Assembly: GCA_900554585.1 (NCBI GenBank)
Contig: USHS01000096.1
Span: forward strand, 1 to 5,816
Source of the DNA: an uncultured Collinsella sp.
Lineage (GTDB): Bacteria; Actinomycetota; Coriobacteriia; Coriobacteriales; Coriobacteriaceae
DNA: 5,816 bases
Direction: 5' to 3'
The notes beneath the pieces were generated by a model that had not been told where the DNA came from, searched no databases, and was given only the letters and a program-made list of their open reading frames with translations. Made by a program: the position numbers and the translations under genes. This document shows positions 1 through 5,816 of the stretch, piece after piece. Numbering within the stretch: the first letter of the stretch is position 1; each line of letters starts with the position of its first letter.

Positions 1-1223
1 GTGCGCATGCCGAGGCCGCCGACGCCGACAAGGACGCCGACGCCGACAAGGCAGCTGACGACGCTAAGGCCGCTGACGCCGACAAGGCGAAGTACGTGGG
101 TGAGGGCGATATCGTAAGGGACTTCGATCCCGCGGCAGGTGAAGGTCTCAAGCGCGAGCGCGTGACCTGTGAAGCCCCTCAGCATCTGAGTGCCGAGGCC
201 GTGCCGTATTTGGTCCTGCGCCACCGCGACGGTGAGGGCGAGGACGCGCCGCTTGTGCCGCGCCTGACGTCCGCCTCGCAGATCGAGGCCTATTCCACCT
301 GCCCGCTGTGCTGGTTTGTCTCGTATCGCGTCAAGCCCCAGTCTATCGACGCGGATTTTGGCAACATGGAGAAGGGCAACTTCGTCCACGACGTGCTGGA
401 GCACCTGCATGCCCGTCTGCCCCAAGAGGGCATGGAGCGCGTGACGCCCGAGAACCTGTCGCGTGCACGGGGGCTGCTGCGCGAGGTCTTTGACGAGACC
501 TTGGCCGAGCATGCGGGTAAGCGCGGTACCGAGGGCCCGCTGGTGCCGCTCTCTCCAGTGGAGGAGCGCCAGGTGGCCGAGATTCTGCCGCAGCTGGAAG
601 GCGTGCTTGCCTACGAGTCCGAGGCGCTTGCCCCCTTTGCCCCGCGCTACCTTGAGTTCGCCTTTAATGAGCTTAAGGTCGAGTATGCCGGTTGGCCACT
701 CGGTGGGCGCATCGACCGCGTGGATGTGGATGGCGAGAATCGCGCCGTGGTAATCGACTACAAGCATCGTTCGGGTGTCGAGGAGTTTAAGCTCGCCGAC
801 CCCACGGTGCGCGACGAGGAGTCGGGCGAGGCCCCCATCGACGACCCGCGCTGGCTGCCGCCCCATACCCAGACACTCATCTACGCGCAGGCCATGCGTC
901 GGGCGCTGGGCCTAGATACTCGCGCTGCGCTCTATTTTTCGACCAAGGGCGGCAAGCCCGCGCTGCGTGGTGCCGCAAGTGCCGAGTTGCTCGAGGAAGA
1001 GCGCGGCGACGGTCGCATCCCGGGCCTCAAGAAGGGCTTTCCCGGCGAGGGCAGCAACATGGACTTCGACGCCCTGCTCGATCGCGTGGAGGCCGGCATT
1101 GCCGAGCGCCTGCGCGAGCTCGAGGCGGGCGACGTCGCCGCTGTCGATCCGGCATCGGCGCAGGCCGCGCATGCGCGCTGCTCGTATAACCACGAAGGAA
1201 CGTTTGTAAGGAGGGACGTGTAG
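1..1223 (+). CDS. addB: AddB-like ATP-dependent nuclease subunit, PD-(D/E)XK domain (5' truncated)
   Basis: This is the C-terminal 406 residues of a protein that starts upstream; the first full codon is at base 3 and the frame is open to the window edge. The GTG at 96 is an internal Val codon, not a start. In AddAB, this subunit helps unwind double-strand ends and its nuclease cuts one strand. After a charged repeat (21-92), the segment beginning ASQIEAYSTCPLCWF matches the entry of the RecB-type nuclease domain, with the expected first iron-sulfur Cys at 300-302. Nuclease motifs follow: G-N-F-V-H (His at 387), GRIDRVD (Asp at 714), VIDYK (Asp at 756, Lys at 762) and a QTLIYAQA helix. The catalytic residues look intact. 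The C-terminal cysteine cluster is not: only one Cys (1179) remains, with Asn and Val at the +3 and +9 positions. The adjacent addA supports the assignment. The N-terminal helicase-like part lies outside the window, so an AdnAB-type subunit cannot be excluded. Confidence 0.85.
   Translation, partial: AHAEAADADKDADADKAADDAKAADADKAKYVGEGDIVRDFDPAAGEGLKRERVTCEAPQHLSAEAVPYLVLRHRDGEGEDAPLVPRLTSASQIEAYSTCPLCWFVSYRVKPQSIDADFGNMEKGNFVHDVLEHLHARLPQEGMERVTPENLSRARGLLREVFDETLAEHAGKRGTEGPLVPLSPVEERQVAEILPQLEGVLAYESEALAPFAPRYLEFAFNELKVEYAGWPLGGRIDRVDVDGENRAVVIDYKHRSGVEEFKLADPTVRDEESGEAPIDDPRWLPPHTQTLIYAQAMRRALGLDTRAALYFSTKGGKPALRGAASAELLEEERGDGRIPGLKKGFPGEGSNMDFDALLDRVEAGIAERLRELEAGDVAAVDPASAQAAHARCSYNHEGTFVRRDV
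21..92 (+). repeat. 18-bp tandem repeat encoding a charged hexapeptide
   Basis: Four consecutive 18-bp units start at 21, 39, 57 and 75. The 12-mer GACGCCGACAAG is exact at 21-32, 39-50 and 75-86, and degenerate at 57-68. In the addB frame the units read DADKDA, DADKAA, DDAKAA and DADKAK, a run of Ala, Asp and Lys. A weaker unit may precede it at 3-20, so the array may extend beyond the window. Because the unit is a multiple of three, copy-number change would not break the frame. It probably forms a flexible or single-helix linker just before the nuclease domain. Confidence 0.8.
1208..1214 (+). promoter_or_regulatory. Ribosome binding site for addA, inside the addB 3' end
   Basis: AAGGAGG is a near-perfect Shine-Dalgarno sequence, 12 nt before the ATG at 1227, slightly longer than the usual spacing. 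It overlaps the Val-Arg-Arg codons near the end of addB, so ribosomes finishing addB (TAG at 1221) would expose and feed the addA start. This supports ATG 1227 as the start: it is the first in-frame start codon after the addB stop, and the next ones (TTG 1242, ATG 1245) are too far from the site. Confidence 0.8.
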
Positions 1224-1226
1224 ACC

Positions 1227-4200
1227 ATGGATCTTTCGACTTTGATGCCGCAACAGCTGCAAGTCGTCAAAACGCTCGACCGCCCGCTGTTTGTTTCGGC
1301 GGGTGCCGGCTCGGGCAAGACCTTTACCCTCACGCGCCGCATCGTCTACGCGCTCTCGCCCGAATCCGGTCCGTTTGTCGAGCATCTGGACCAGGTGCTC
1401 GCCATTACCTTTACCAAAGACGCCGCGGCCGAGATTCGCGACCGTGTGCGCCGTGCGCTTATCGAAGAGGGCATGGACGAGGAAGCACTGACCGTCGACG
1501 ACGCGTGGATCTCGACCATTCACGGCATGTGCTCGCGTATCCTGCGCGCGCACGCGCTGGAGCTGGGCATCGATCCCGAGTTCACGGTGCTCACCGATAC
1601 CGACGAGCTTATGGGTCAGGCTGTTGAGCATGTGCTGGGGCGCGCGACGGCGCCCGATGCCGCGCCCGAGCTCGCCGCTTCGCTTAAGACCCTCTACGCC
1701 TGGTATCCCATGGCGGGCGAGGGCGGGACGTTTGGCGCCGGTACCACCATTAAAGGCCTGGTGCGCGACCTGCTGGAGCTATCGAGCCAGCTTCCGGGCG
1801 GCATGGACGATGTGTGCGTGGCGCGCGGCCAGGCCGACACCTTGGCGCTTGCCGATGCCTATCGTGCGGCGCTGGGCGCAAGCAAGGCCACGACCGAGAA
1901 AGCGCAGGTGGCACTCGACGCCATCGACGCGTTTGAGGCGAGCGGCAAAACCATGGAGGATGCGGCGCGACTCATGATGTCGTGCAGCATGCCGCGCGCG
2001 AGCAAGGCGTTTCCTAAGGAGCAGGTGGAGCTACTCAAGGCCGAGGCCGCCGATGCGTTTATCAATATCGTGCTTGCCTGCGGCGGCCCGGCGCTCGATG
2101 CGCTGGTGGGGCTTGCCCGTGCCGTAGAGGCGGAGTACCGTGCGCTCAAGGCCGGCCAGTCCGCGCTCGACAATAACGATCTGTTGCGCATGGCATACGA
2201 GGCACTGCGCGATTATCCCGCCATCCGAGCCGCCTACGAGGGCCGCTTTAAGATGGTCATGATCGATGAGTTCCAGGATACCGACCAGATGCAGGTCGAT
2301 TTGATCCGTTACCTGACGGGCGCGGGGGAGCGCGCGCTGTGCACCGTGGGCGATGCGCAGCAGTCGATCTACCGCTTCCGTGGTGCCGAGGTCGAGGTGT
2401 TTCGCCGCCAGGAGCGCAAGGTGGGCTCCTCTGCTGCGCCCGAGACGGCTGTCGCATCCGATGCCCCCGCCGGCGAGCTCGTCAAGCTTGTACGCAACTT
2501 CCGCAGTCACGACGAGGTGTTGCGCTACGTGGCACGCGTCTTTGACGGCGACACCGGTGGTTTGATGCAGGGGTTCTTGGATCTTGAGCCGAGTGACAAA
2601 CGCAAGGACAAGCTCAAGGCAAAGGCGTCGCGCCGCCAGGCGGTCTTCGTTGCCGGTGGCAGCACGCAGGAGCGAACGCAGGCGAAAGCTCGTGCGATTG
2701 CCGAGCGTTTCCGCGCGCTTGCCGATAAAAAACAGCCCCAGGGCAGCATGGTCCTGCTGCTGGGCCGCATGACCAACGCCGATGTCTATGCGCAGGCCTT
2801 CCGCGACCAAGGGCTCGACTGCGTGATCGCAGGCGGCTCGGTCTTTGCCCAGGCAGCCGAGGTGCAGACGGTGCGTGCCCTGGTCTGCGCGCTCGCCAAT
2901 CCGGCCGATACGGCCCAAGGCCTTATGCCGCTGCTGGCCTCGCCGATGTTTGCGCTCGGCGCCCAGGAGTTCCTGGCGCTGGCGACCAAACTCGACGAGC
3001 AGACGGGCGAGACGTCGCGTCGCAACATCGATGCGGGCATCATGAGCGATTCCGATGTGCCGGGTTTGGAGGGCCTGCCGCTCGTGACGCGTGCCCGCGA
3101 GGTGCTGCGCTACGCGCTTCGTCGCGTGGGACGCGATTCGTTCGCCGCCATCGCGCGCGACGTGGTCAATGCTTCCGGCTGGTTCGTGCGTCTGGCGCAG
3201 CGCGGCCCCGAGGGCAAGGCCATTGCCGCTAACGTGCTCAAGGCGCTCGATGCCGTGGCCGAGGCAGAGGCCGAGCTCGGCAATTCTCCGCGCTCCATCG
3301 CGCTTGCCTTCGACCGCTTCTTGGCGGGCAAGGAGGCCCCGGGCGCGCTTAACGAGGAGGGCGACGGCGCGGTACGCATCATGACCGTGCATGCGTCCAA
3401 GGGTCTGGAGTATCCGGTCGTGGCGGTCGCCGAGTGCTTTGACGTGCGTAAGTCCTCGGGTGCGGCACAGATGGGTCGCGTCGAGGGCGGAGCGCAGGTC
3501 GTGGCACTGCCGGCACGCTTCGATGGCGTTAAGCTTGCCGACGGAACCTTCGTGAAGGGCGACGACGTCAAAAAACAGTTTGAGCACGCGTTTAAGGGCA
3601 AGGGCACGTCGCTGTGGTTGCCGCCGGAGCTTATGGAAGACGTATGCGCGACGGGCTCTCCCGCCGAGGCATTTGCCCGCCTACGTAACGACGATCTGCA
3701 GCTTTCGCTCGAGGAGCGGGCCCGCTTGCTCTACGTTGCCATGACGCGTGCGGGCGAGCTGGTGATCTTGGCGATGGATGCCGGCGTGAGCCGCGGCAAG
3801 GTGACGGCGCCGACCTTCGATGTCGAGACGGATCTGACCTACGACGTGCTGCGCCGCATCCTGCCGACCGACGCTCTGGACGTGCCGCAGCTCGATAGCG
3901 ACCGTCTGGTGTTCGACAACTCCCAGCCGGGCGACTACGAGCTCATCTCGCTGGCGGACTTTACGTTTGGTGAGCAGGCGTTTGAGGCTAACGCTTCGCT
4001 GGATGCCGAGGGCAGGCTTGTTCGCGGCGATGTCGATGTCGCCGATAATGCTGCGCACTCAACTGTGCCCGGTCCTGCCGACCCCAAGCCCGATTCGTTT
4101 GAGCTTGTGTATCCCCAGGCAGTGGGCGTGCGCATGGGCATCTGTCCGTTTCCGGTTCGTGACTCGTATAGCTACTCATCAATCGCCGCGGCACTCCATG

Positions 4201-4853
4201 CCGAGACGGAAGATCGTGCCGCCGAGGCACATGTGCCCATGGACGAGGCTGGCGATGATGCGGAGTCGGATGGTTCCGAGATGGTCGATGCAGACGTGGC
4301 CGCCGTTGAGCCCGCCGGCGACCCCATGGCGTTGGGCTCGGCGTTTCATGCCGCCTGCCAGTGGCTCATCGAGATGGGTGCCGATGCGCTGCCCGCTGCG
4401 CGCGCCGATGCGCTGGCGCGTCTGTGGCGCCTGACGCCGGAGCAGCGCGGGCGCTTCGATGTCGCCCTGAATCGCTGGCTCAAGTCAGCTGTTCGTACCG
4501 ACCTGCTCGCGTGGCCTTGCGTTCGCGCCGAGGTGCCGTTCTTTTCACTGGGCTGCGAGGACGAGGACATCGCCCGCTACGGTGCTTATGCCGAGGGCGC
4601 CATCGATGCCTTGGCAACCGACCCGGCGGATCCGTCGCGCGCACTGGTCATCGACTACAAGACGGGTGGCACGCCGGACGAGACGCCGGAGCAGCTGCTC
4701 GAGAAACACGCCTTGCAGGCGCGCGTCTATTCGGATGTTCTGCACAAGGCGGGCTTTAAGACGGTGACCGTCAAGTTCGTCCGCGTGGAGCAGGCGAATC
4801 CAACCATCTTCGTCGAACCCGCTGAGCCCCAAGTAGTCACCTACAATCTTTAG
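1227..4853 (+). CDS. addA: AddA-like ATP-dependent helicase/nuclease subunit
   Basis: This 1208-residue protein has the usual AddA length and order: superfamily 1A (UvrD/Rep) helicase followed by a RecB-type nuclease. It drives ATP-dependent 3'-5' translocation at double-strand ends and degrades DNA to prepare the end for RecA. Visible motifs: Q motif near Q9-Q10; Walker A SAGAGSGKT (24-32); motif Ia AITFTKDAAAEI (59-70); motif Ib ISTIHG (95-100); Walker B MIDEFQDT with D347-E348; motif III GDAQQSIYRFRG (375-386); motif IV RNFRS (423-427); motif V MTVHASKGLEY (719-729); motif VI RLLYVAMTRA (833-842). A very acidic linker (about 991-1032) joins the nuclease domain, with LGSAFH (H1041), GAIDAL (D1127), VIDYKTG (D1143, K1145) and LQARVY (Q1164, Y1168). 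All ATPase and nuclease residues I can recognise are present, so it should be active. It sits 3 bp after addB and in the same frame. Generic 'UvrD-helicase domain protein' is the fallback name; the nuclease domain and addB partner favour AddA. Confidence 0.92.
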   Translation: MDLSTLMPQQLQVVKTLDRPLFVSAGAGSGKTFTLTRRIVYALSPESGPFVEHLDQVLAITFTKDAAAEIRDRVRRALIEEGMDEEALTVDDAWISTIHGMCSRILRAHALELGIDPEFTVLTDTDELMGQAVEHVLGRATAPDAAPELAASLKTLYAWYPMAGEGGTFGAGTTIKGLVRDLLELSSQLPGGMDDVCVARGQADTLALADAYRAALGASKATTEKAQVALDAIDAFEASGKTMEDAARLMMSCSMPRASKAFPKEQVELLKAEAADAFINIVLACGGPALDALVGLARAVEAEYRALKAGQSALDNNDLLRMAYEALRDYPAIRAAYEGRFKMVMIDEFQDTDQMQVDLIRYLTGAGERALCTVGDAQQSIYRFRGAEVEVFRRQERKVGSSAAPETAVASDAPAGELVKLVRNFRSHDEVLRYVARVFDGDTGGLMQGFLDLEPSDKRKDKLKAKASRRQAVFVAGGSTQERTQAKARAIAERFRALADKKQPQGSMVLLLGRMTNADVYAQAFRDQGLDCVIAGGSVFAQAAEVQTVRALVCALANPADTAQGLMPLLASPMFALGAQEFLALATKLDEQTGETSRRNIDAGIMSDSDVPGLEGLPLVTRAREVLRYALRRVGRDSFAAIARDVVNASGWFVRLAQRGPEGKAIAANVLKALDAVAEAEAELGNSPRSIALAFDRFLAGKEAPGALNEEGDGAVRIMTVHASKGLEYPVVAVAECFDVRKSSGAAQMGRVEGGAQVVALPARFDGVKLADGTFVKGDDVKKQFEHAFKGKGTSLWLPPELMEDVCATGSPAEAFARLRNDDLQLSLEERARLLYVAMTRAGELVILAMDAGVSRGKVTAPTFDVETDLTYDVLRRILPTDALDVPQLDSDRLVFDNSQPGDYELISLADFTFGEQAFEANASLDAEGRLVRGDVDVADNAAHSTVPGPADPKPDSFELVYPQAVGVRMGICPFPVRDSYSYSSIAAALHAETEDRAAEAHVPMDEAGDDAESDGSEMVDADVAAVEPAGDPMALGSAFHAACQWLIEMGADALPAARADALARLWRLTPEQRGRFDVALNRWLKSAVRTDLLAWPCVRAEVPFFSLGCEDEDIARYGAYAEGAIDALATDPADPSRALVIDYKTGGTPDETPEQLLEKHALQARVYSDVLHKAGFKTVTVKFVRVEQANPTIFVEPAEPQVVTYNL

Positions 4854-4888
4854 CCCGACCGGGGCTGCCCGCACTCCATTCCCCAATA

Positions 4889-4955
4889 ACTTGCGGTGGA
4901 ATAGTTCCTGTTTGGGCTCCATAGACCGCTAAACAGGAACTATTTCACCGCAACT
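4889..4955. repeat. Long inverted repeat between addA and dnaE
   Basis: Arms 4891-4913 and 4931-4953 are 23 bp each and complementary except for one position (4899/4945), which is a G-U pair in + strand RNA. A further A-U pair lies outside a C-C mismatch (4889/4955), and G-U plus G-C pairs (4914/4930, 4915/4929) extend the stem inward, leaving a loop of about 13 nt. The left arm begins TTGCGGTGG and ends CCTGTTT. The arms are richer in A/T than the flanking genes. No T-run follows on either strand, so this is not a canonical Rho-independent terminator. It could stabilise or end the addBA transcript, or be a member of a dispersed palindromic repeat family. The left arm also contains a small nested dyad, GGAA-TAG-TTCC (4898-4908). 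Confidence 0.85.
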
Positions 4956-5008
4956 CAATAGGAGCCGTGTTGGTTTGGCTAGGTTCGGGTGCCGTCCGCG
5001 CTGTGCGG

Positions 5009-5014
5009 TAGAAT
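5009..5014 (+). promoter_or_regulatory. Probable -10 element of the dnaE promoter
   Basis: TAGAAT differs from the consensus TATAAT at one base and lies 40 bp before the dnaE ATG. No convincing -35 is seen; TTCGGG (4984-4989) is a poor match at 19-bp spacing. A short dyad, CCGC (4996-4999) and GCGG (5005-5008), abuts the -10 and could be an operator or chance in GC-rich DNA. The gap after addA and the inverted repeat make a separate dnaE promoter plausible. The assignment is from sequence pattern only. Confidence 0.4.
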
Positions 5015-5042
5015 CGTAACCCTAAGATCACGAACCCGTATC

Positions 5043-5046
5043 GGAG
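5043..5046 (+). promoter_or_regulatory. Ribosome binding site for dnaE
   Basis: GGAG lies 8 nt before ATG 5055, an ordinary spacing. It supports that start, which also gives a protein beginning MAFVHLHNHT, exactly where DnaE proteins normally begin their PHP domain. Confidence 0.7.
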
Positions 5047-5054
5047 CTCATTAC

Positions 5055-5816
5055 ATGGCATTCGTCCATCTGCACAATCACACTGTTTTCTCCATGCTCG
5101 ACGGCGCAACCCGTATCCAGGATATGGTCAACCGTGCCGTTGAGCTTGGCATGCCCGCCGTGGCCATTACCGACCACGGCTACATGTATGGCGTGCCCGA
5201 CCTGGCGCTGGCCTGCGACGCCGTTAACCACAACACGCCCGAGTACAAAACCTGGAGTCACGACAAGGCCTTCTTGGAAAAGGACCGCCGCGACGAGCTG
5301 GTGGAGCCCGATCCCGAGGAAAGCCCGCGCGAGCATGCCCAGTATGTGAAGGACATGGCCATGTGGGACGAGAAGGGCAACATCGACGAGCTCAAGCCGC
5401 CCCTGGTCATCAAACCCATCTTTGGCTGCGAGGTCTACTTTACGCCGGACGAGACGCTCGCCCGCGACCATAAGCCCGAGCTCTACCACATGATTCTTCT
5501 GGCCAAGGACCAGGAGGGCTACGTCAACCTGATGCAGACGGTCTCCGAGGCCGCTGTGCAGGGCTTTTACTACAAGCCGCGCGTGACGCTCGACAACCTG
5601 CGTCGCCATGCCAAGGGCATGATCTGCACGAGCGCCTGCATCGCCGGCATCATTCCCAAATACATCGACCGCGGTGACATGGAGGGCGCCATCAAGTGGG
5701 CCGAGACCTTCCGCGACACCTTCGACCCTGGCGACTTTTACATCGAGATCCAGGAACACGGCATTACCACCGACAACGGTCTGACCGACGAGCAGATGGA
5801 CCGCACGCTCATCGAC
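5055..5816 (+). CDS. dnaE: DNA polymerase III alpha subunit, N-terminal part (3' truncated)
   Basis: The frame is open from ATG 5055 to the window end, giving 254 residues of a protein that is usually well over 1000. DnaE is the catalytic subunit of the replicative polymerase. The visible part is the PHP domain: VHLHNHTVFSMLDGA (3-18), AITDHG (37-42), KPIFGCEVYF (120-129), the H145-containing HMILLAKDQEGYVNL stretch, CTSACIAG (191-198) and YIEIQEHG (229-236). By alignment from memory with mycobacterial DnaE1, the PHP metal ligands H7, H9, D16, H41, E126, H145 and C195 are present; the last D-x-H pair would lie beyond the window. An intact site predicts PHP-dependent 3'-5' proofreading, unlike the degenerate E. 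coli site. Residues about 57-115 form a charged insertion not found in typical DnaE between the DHG and GCE motifs. PolC is excluded because the PHP domain starts the protein. The gene appears to have its own promoter and is separate from addBA. Confidence 0.95.
   Translation, partial: MAFVHLHNHTVFSMLDGATRIQDMVNRAVELGMPAVAITDHGYMYGVPDLALACDAVNHNTPEYKTWSHDKAFLEKDRRDELVEPDPEESPREHAQYVKDMAMWDEKGNIDELKPPLVIKPIFGCEVYFTPDETLARDHKPELYHMILLAKDQEGYVNLMQTVSEAAVQGFYYKPRVTLDNLRRHAKGMICTSACIAGIIPKYIDRGDMEGAIKWAETFRDTFDPGDFYIEIQEHGITTDNGLTDEQMDRTLID

Noticed and set aside
96..98. GTG as the start of a 375-residue protein
   Set aside because: The frame stays open upstream to the window edge with coding-like sequence, no Shine-Dalgarno precedes the GTG, and the domain is normally the C-terminus of a much larger protein.
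912..1631. Open frame of 239 codons on the - strand spanning the addB-addA junction
   Set aside because: It crosses two well-supported + strand genes, including the addA Walker A region, and has no domain character.
2031..3587. Open frame of 518 codons on the - strand, opposite addA
   Set aside because: It lies wholly opposite conserved helicase motifs of addA, and its product, rich in His, Arg and Ala, has no recognisable domain. Long antisense frames are expected in GC-rich genes with this codon bias.
4852..4866. Small hairpin AGCCC / GGGCT overlapping the addA stop as a possible terminator
   Set aside because: The stem is only 5 bp and is not followed by a T-run; such short pairings are common in GC-rich DNA.
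4915..4966. Possible pseudoknot: loop GGCTCC (4915-4920) pairs with GGAGCC (4961-4966)
   Set aside because: The match is exact, but a 7-nt linker would have to span the 23-bp stem, which is geometrically unlikely, and a 6-bp match can arise by chance.
4982..5037. GGTTCG (4982-4987) and CGAACC (5032-5037) as a dyad around the dnaE promoter
   Set aside because: Six-base arms 44 bp apart are within chance expectation, and no known operator is recognised.
5028..5759. Open frame of 243 codons on the - strand, opposite dnaE
   Set aside because: It is opposite clear PHP-domain coding sequence and shows no recognisable motif; it is a codon-bias shadow.

Overview
The window is a GC-rich bacterial chromosome segment coding almost entirely on the + strand. 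It holds the 3' end of an addB-type gene, a complete addA-type gene and the 5' end of dnaE. The strong G/C bias at third codon positions, an AddAB-type recombination nuclease, and a DnaE whose PHP start closely resembles actinobacterial DnaE1 suggest a high-GC actinobacterial lineage such as Coriobacteriia (Collinsella/Olsenella-like). That placement is an inference from protein character, not a database match.

Layout. Bases 1-1223 encode the C-terminal part of the AddB-like subunit: a charged six-residue repeat, then a RecB-family PD-(D/E)XK nuclease domain. Bases 1227-4853 encode the AddA-like subunit (1208 residues), with a full set of superfamily 1A helicase motifs and a second nuclease domain at its C-terminus. 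The two genes are 3 bp apart, in the same reading frame, and the addA ribosome binding site lies inside the last addB codons, so they look like one translationally coupled unit. Bases 4854-5054 form a 201-bp intergenic gap. It contains a long, nearly perfect inverted repeat (arms of 23 bp), a probable -10 element and a ribosome binding site. Bases 5055-5816 encode the first 254 residues of the DNA polymerase III alpha subunit, including most of the PHP domain.

Function. AddAB would load on double-strand ends, unwind and resect them, and prepare a 3' tail for RecA. DnaE is the replicative polymerase; its PHP metal ligands look intact as far as the window goes, which suggests built-in proofreading. 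The operon-like addBA pair and dnaE appear to be separate transcription units divided by the inverted repeat.

I found no clearly new system. The points most worth checking are the intergenic inverted repeat, the loss of two of the four expected iron-sulfur cysteines in AddB, a roughly 60-residue insertion inside the DnaE PHP domain, and the 18-bp tandem repeat in addB. No tRNA, rRNA, CRISPR array or insertion sequence was seen.
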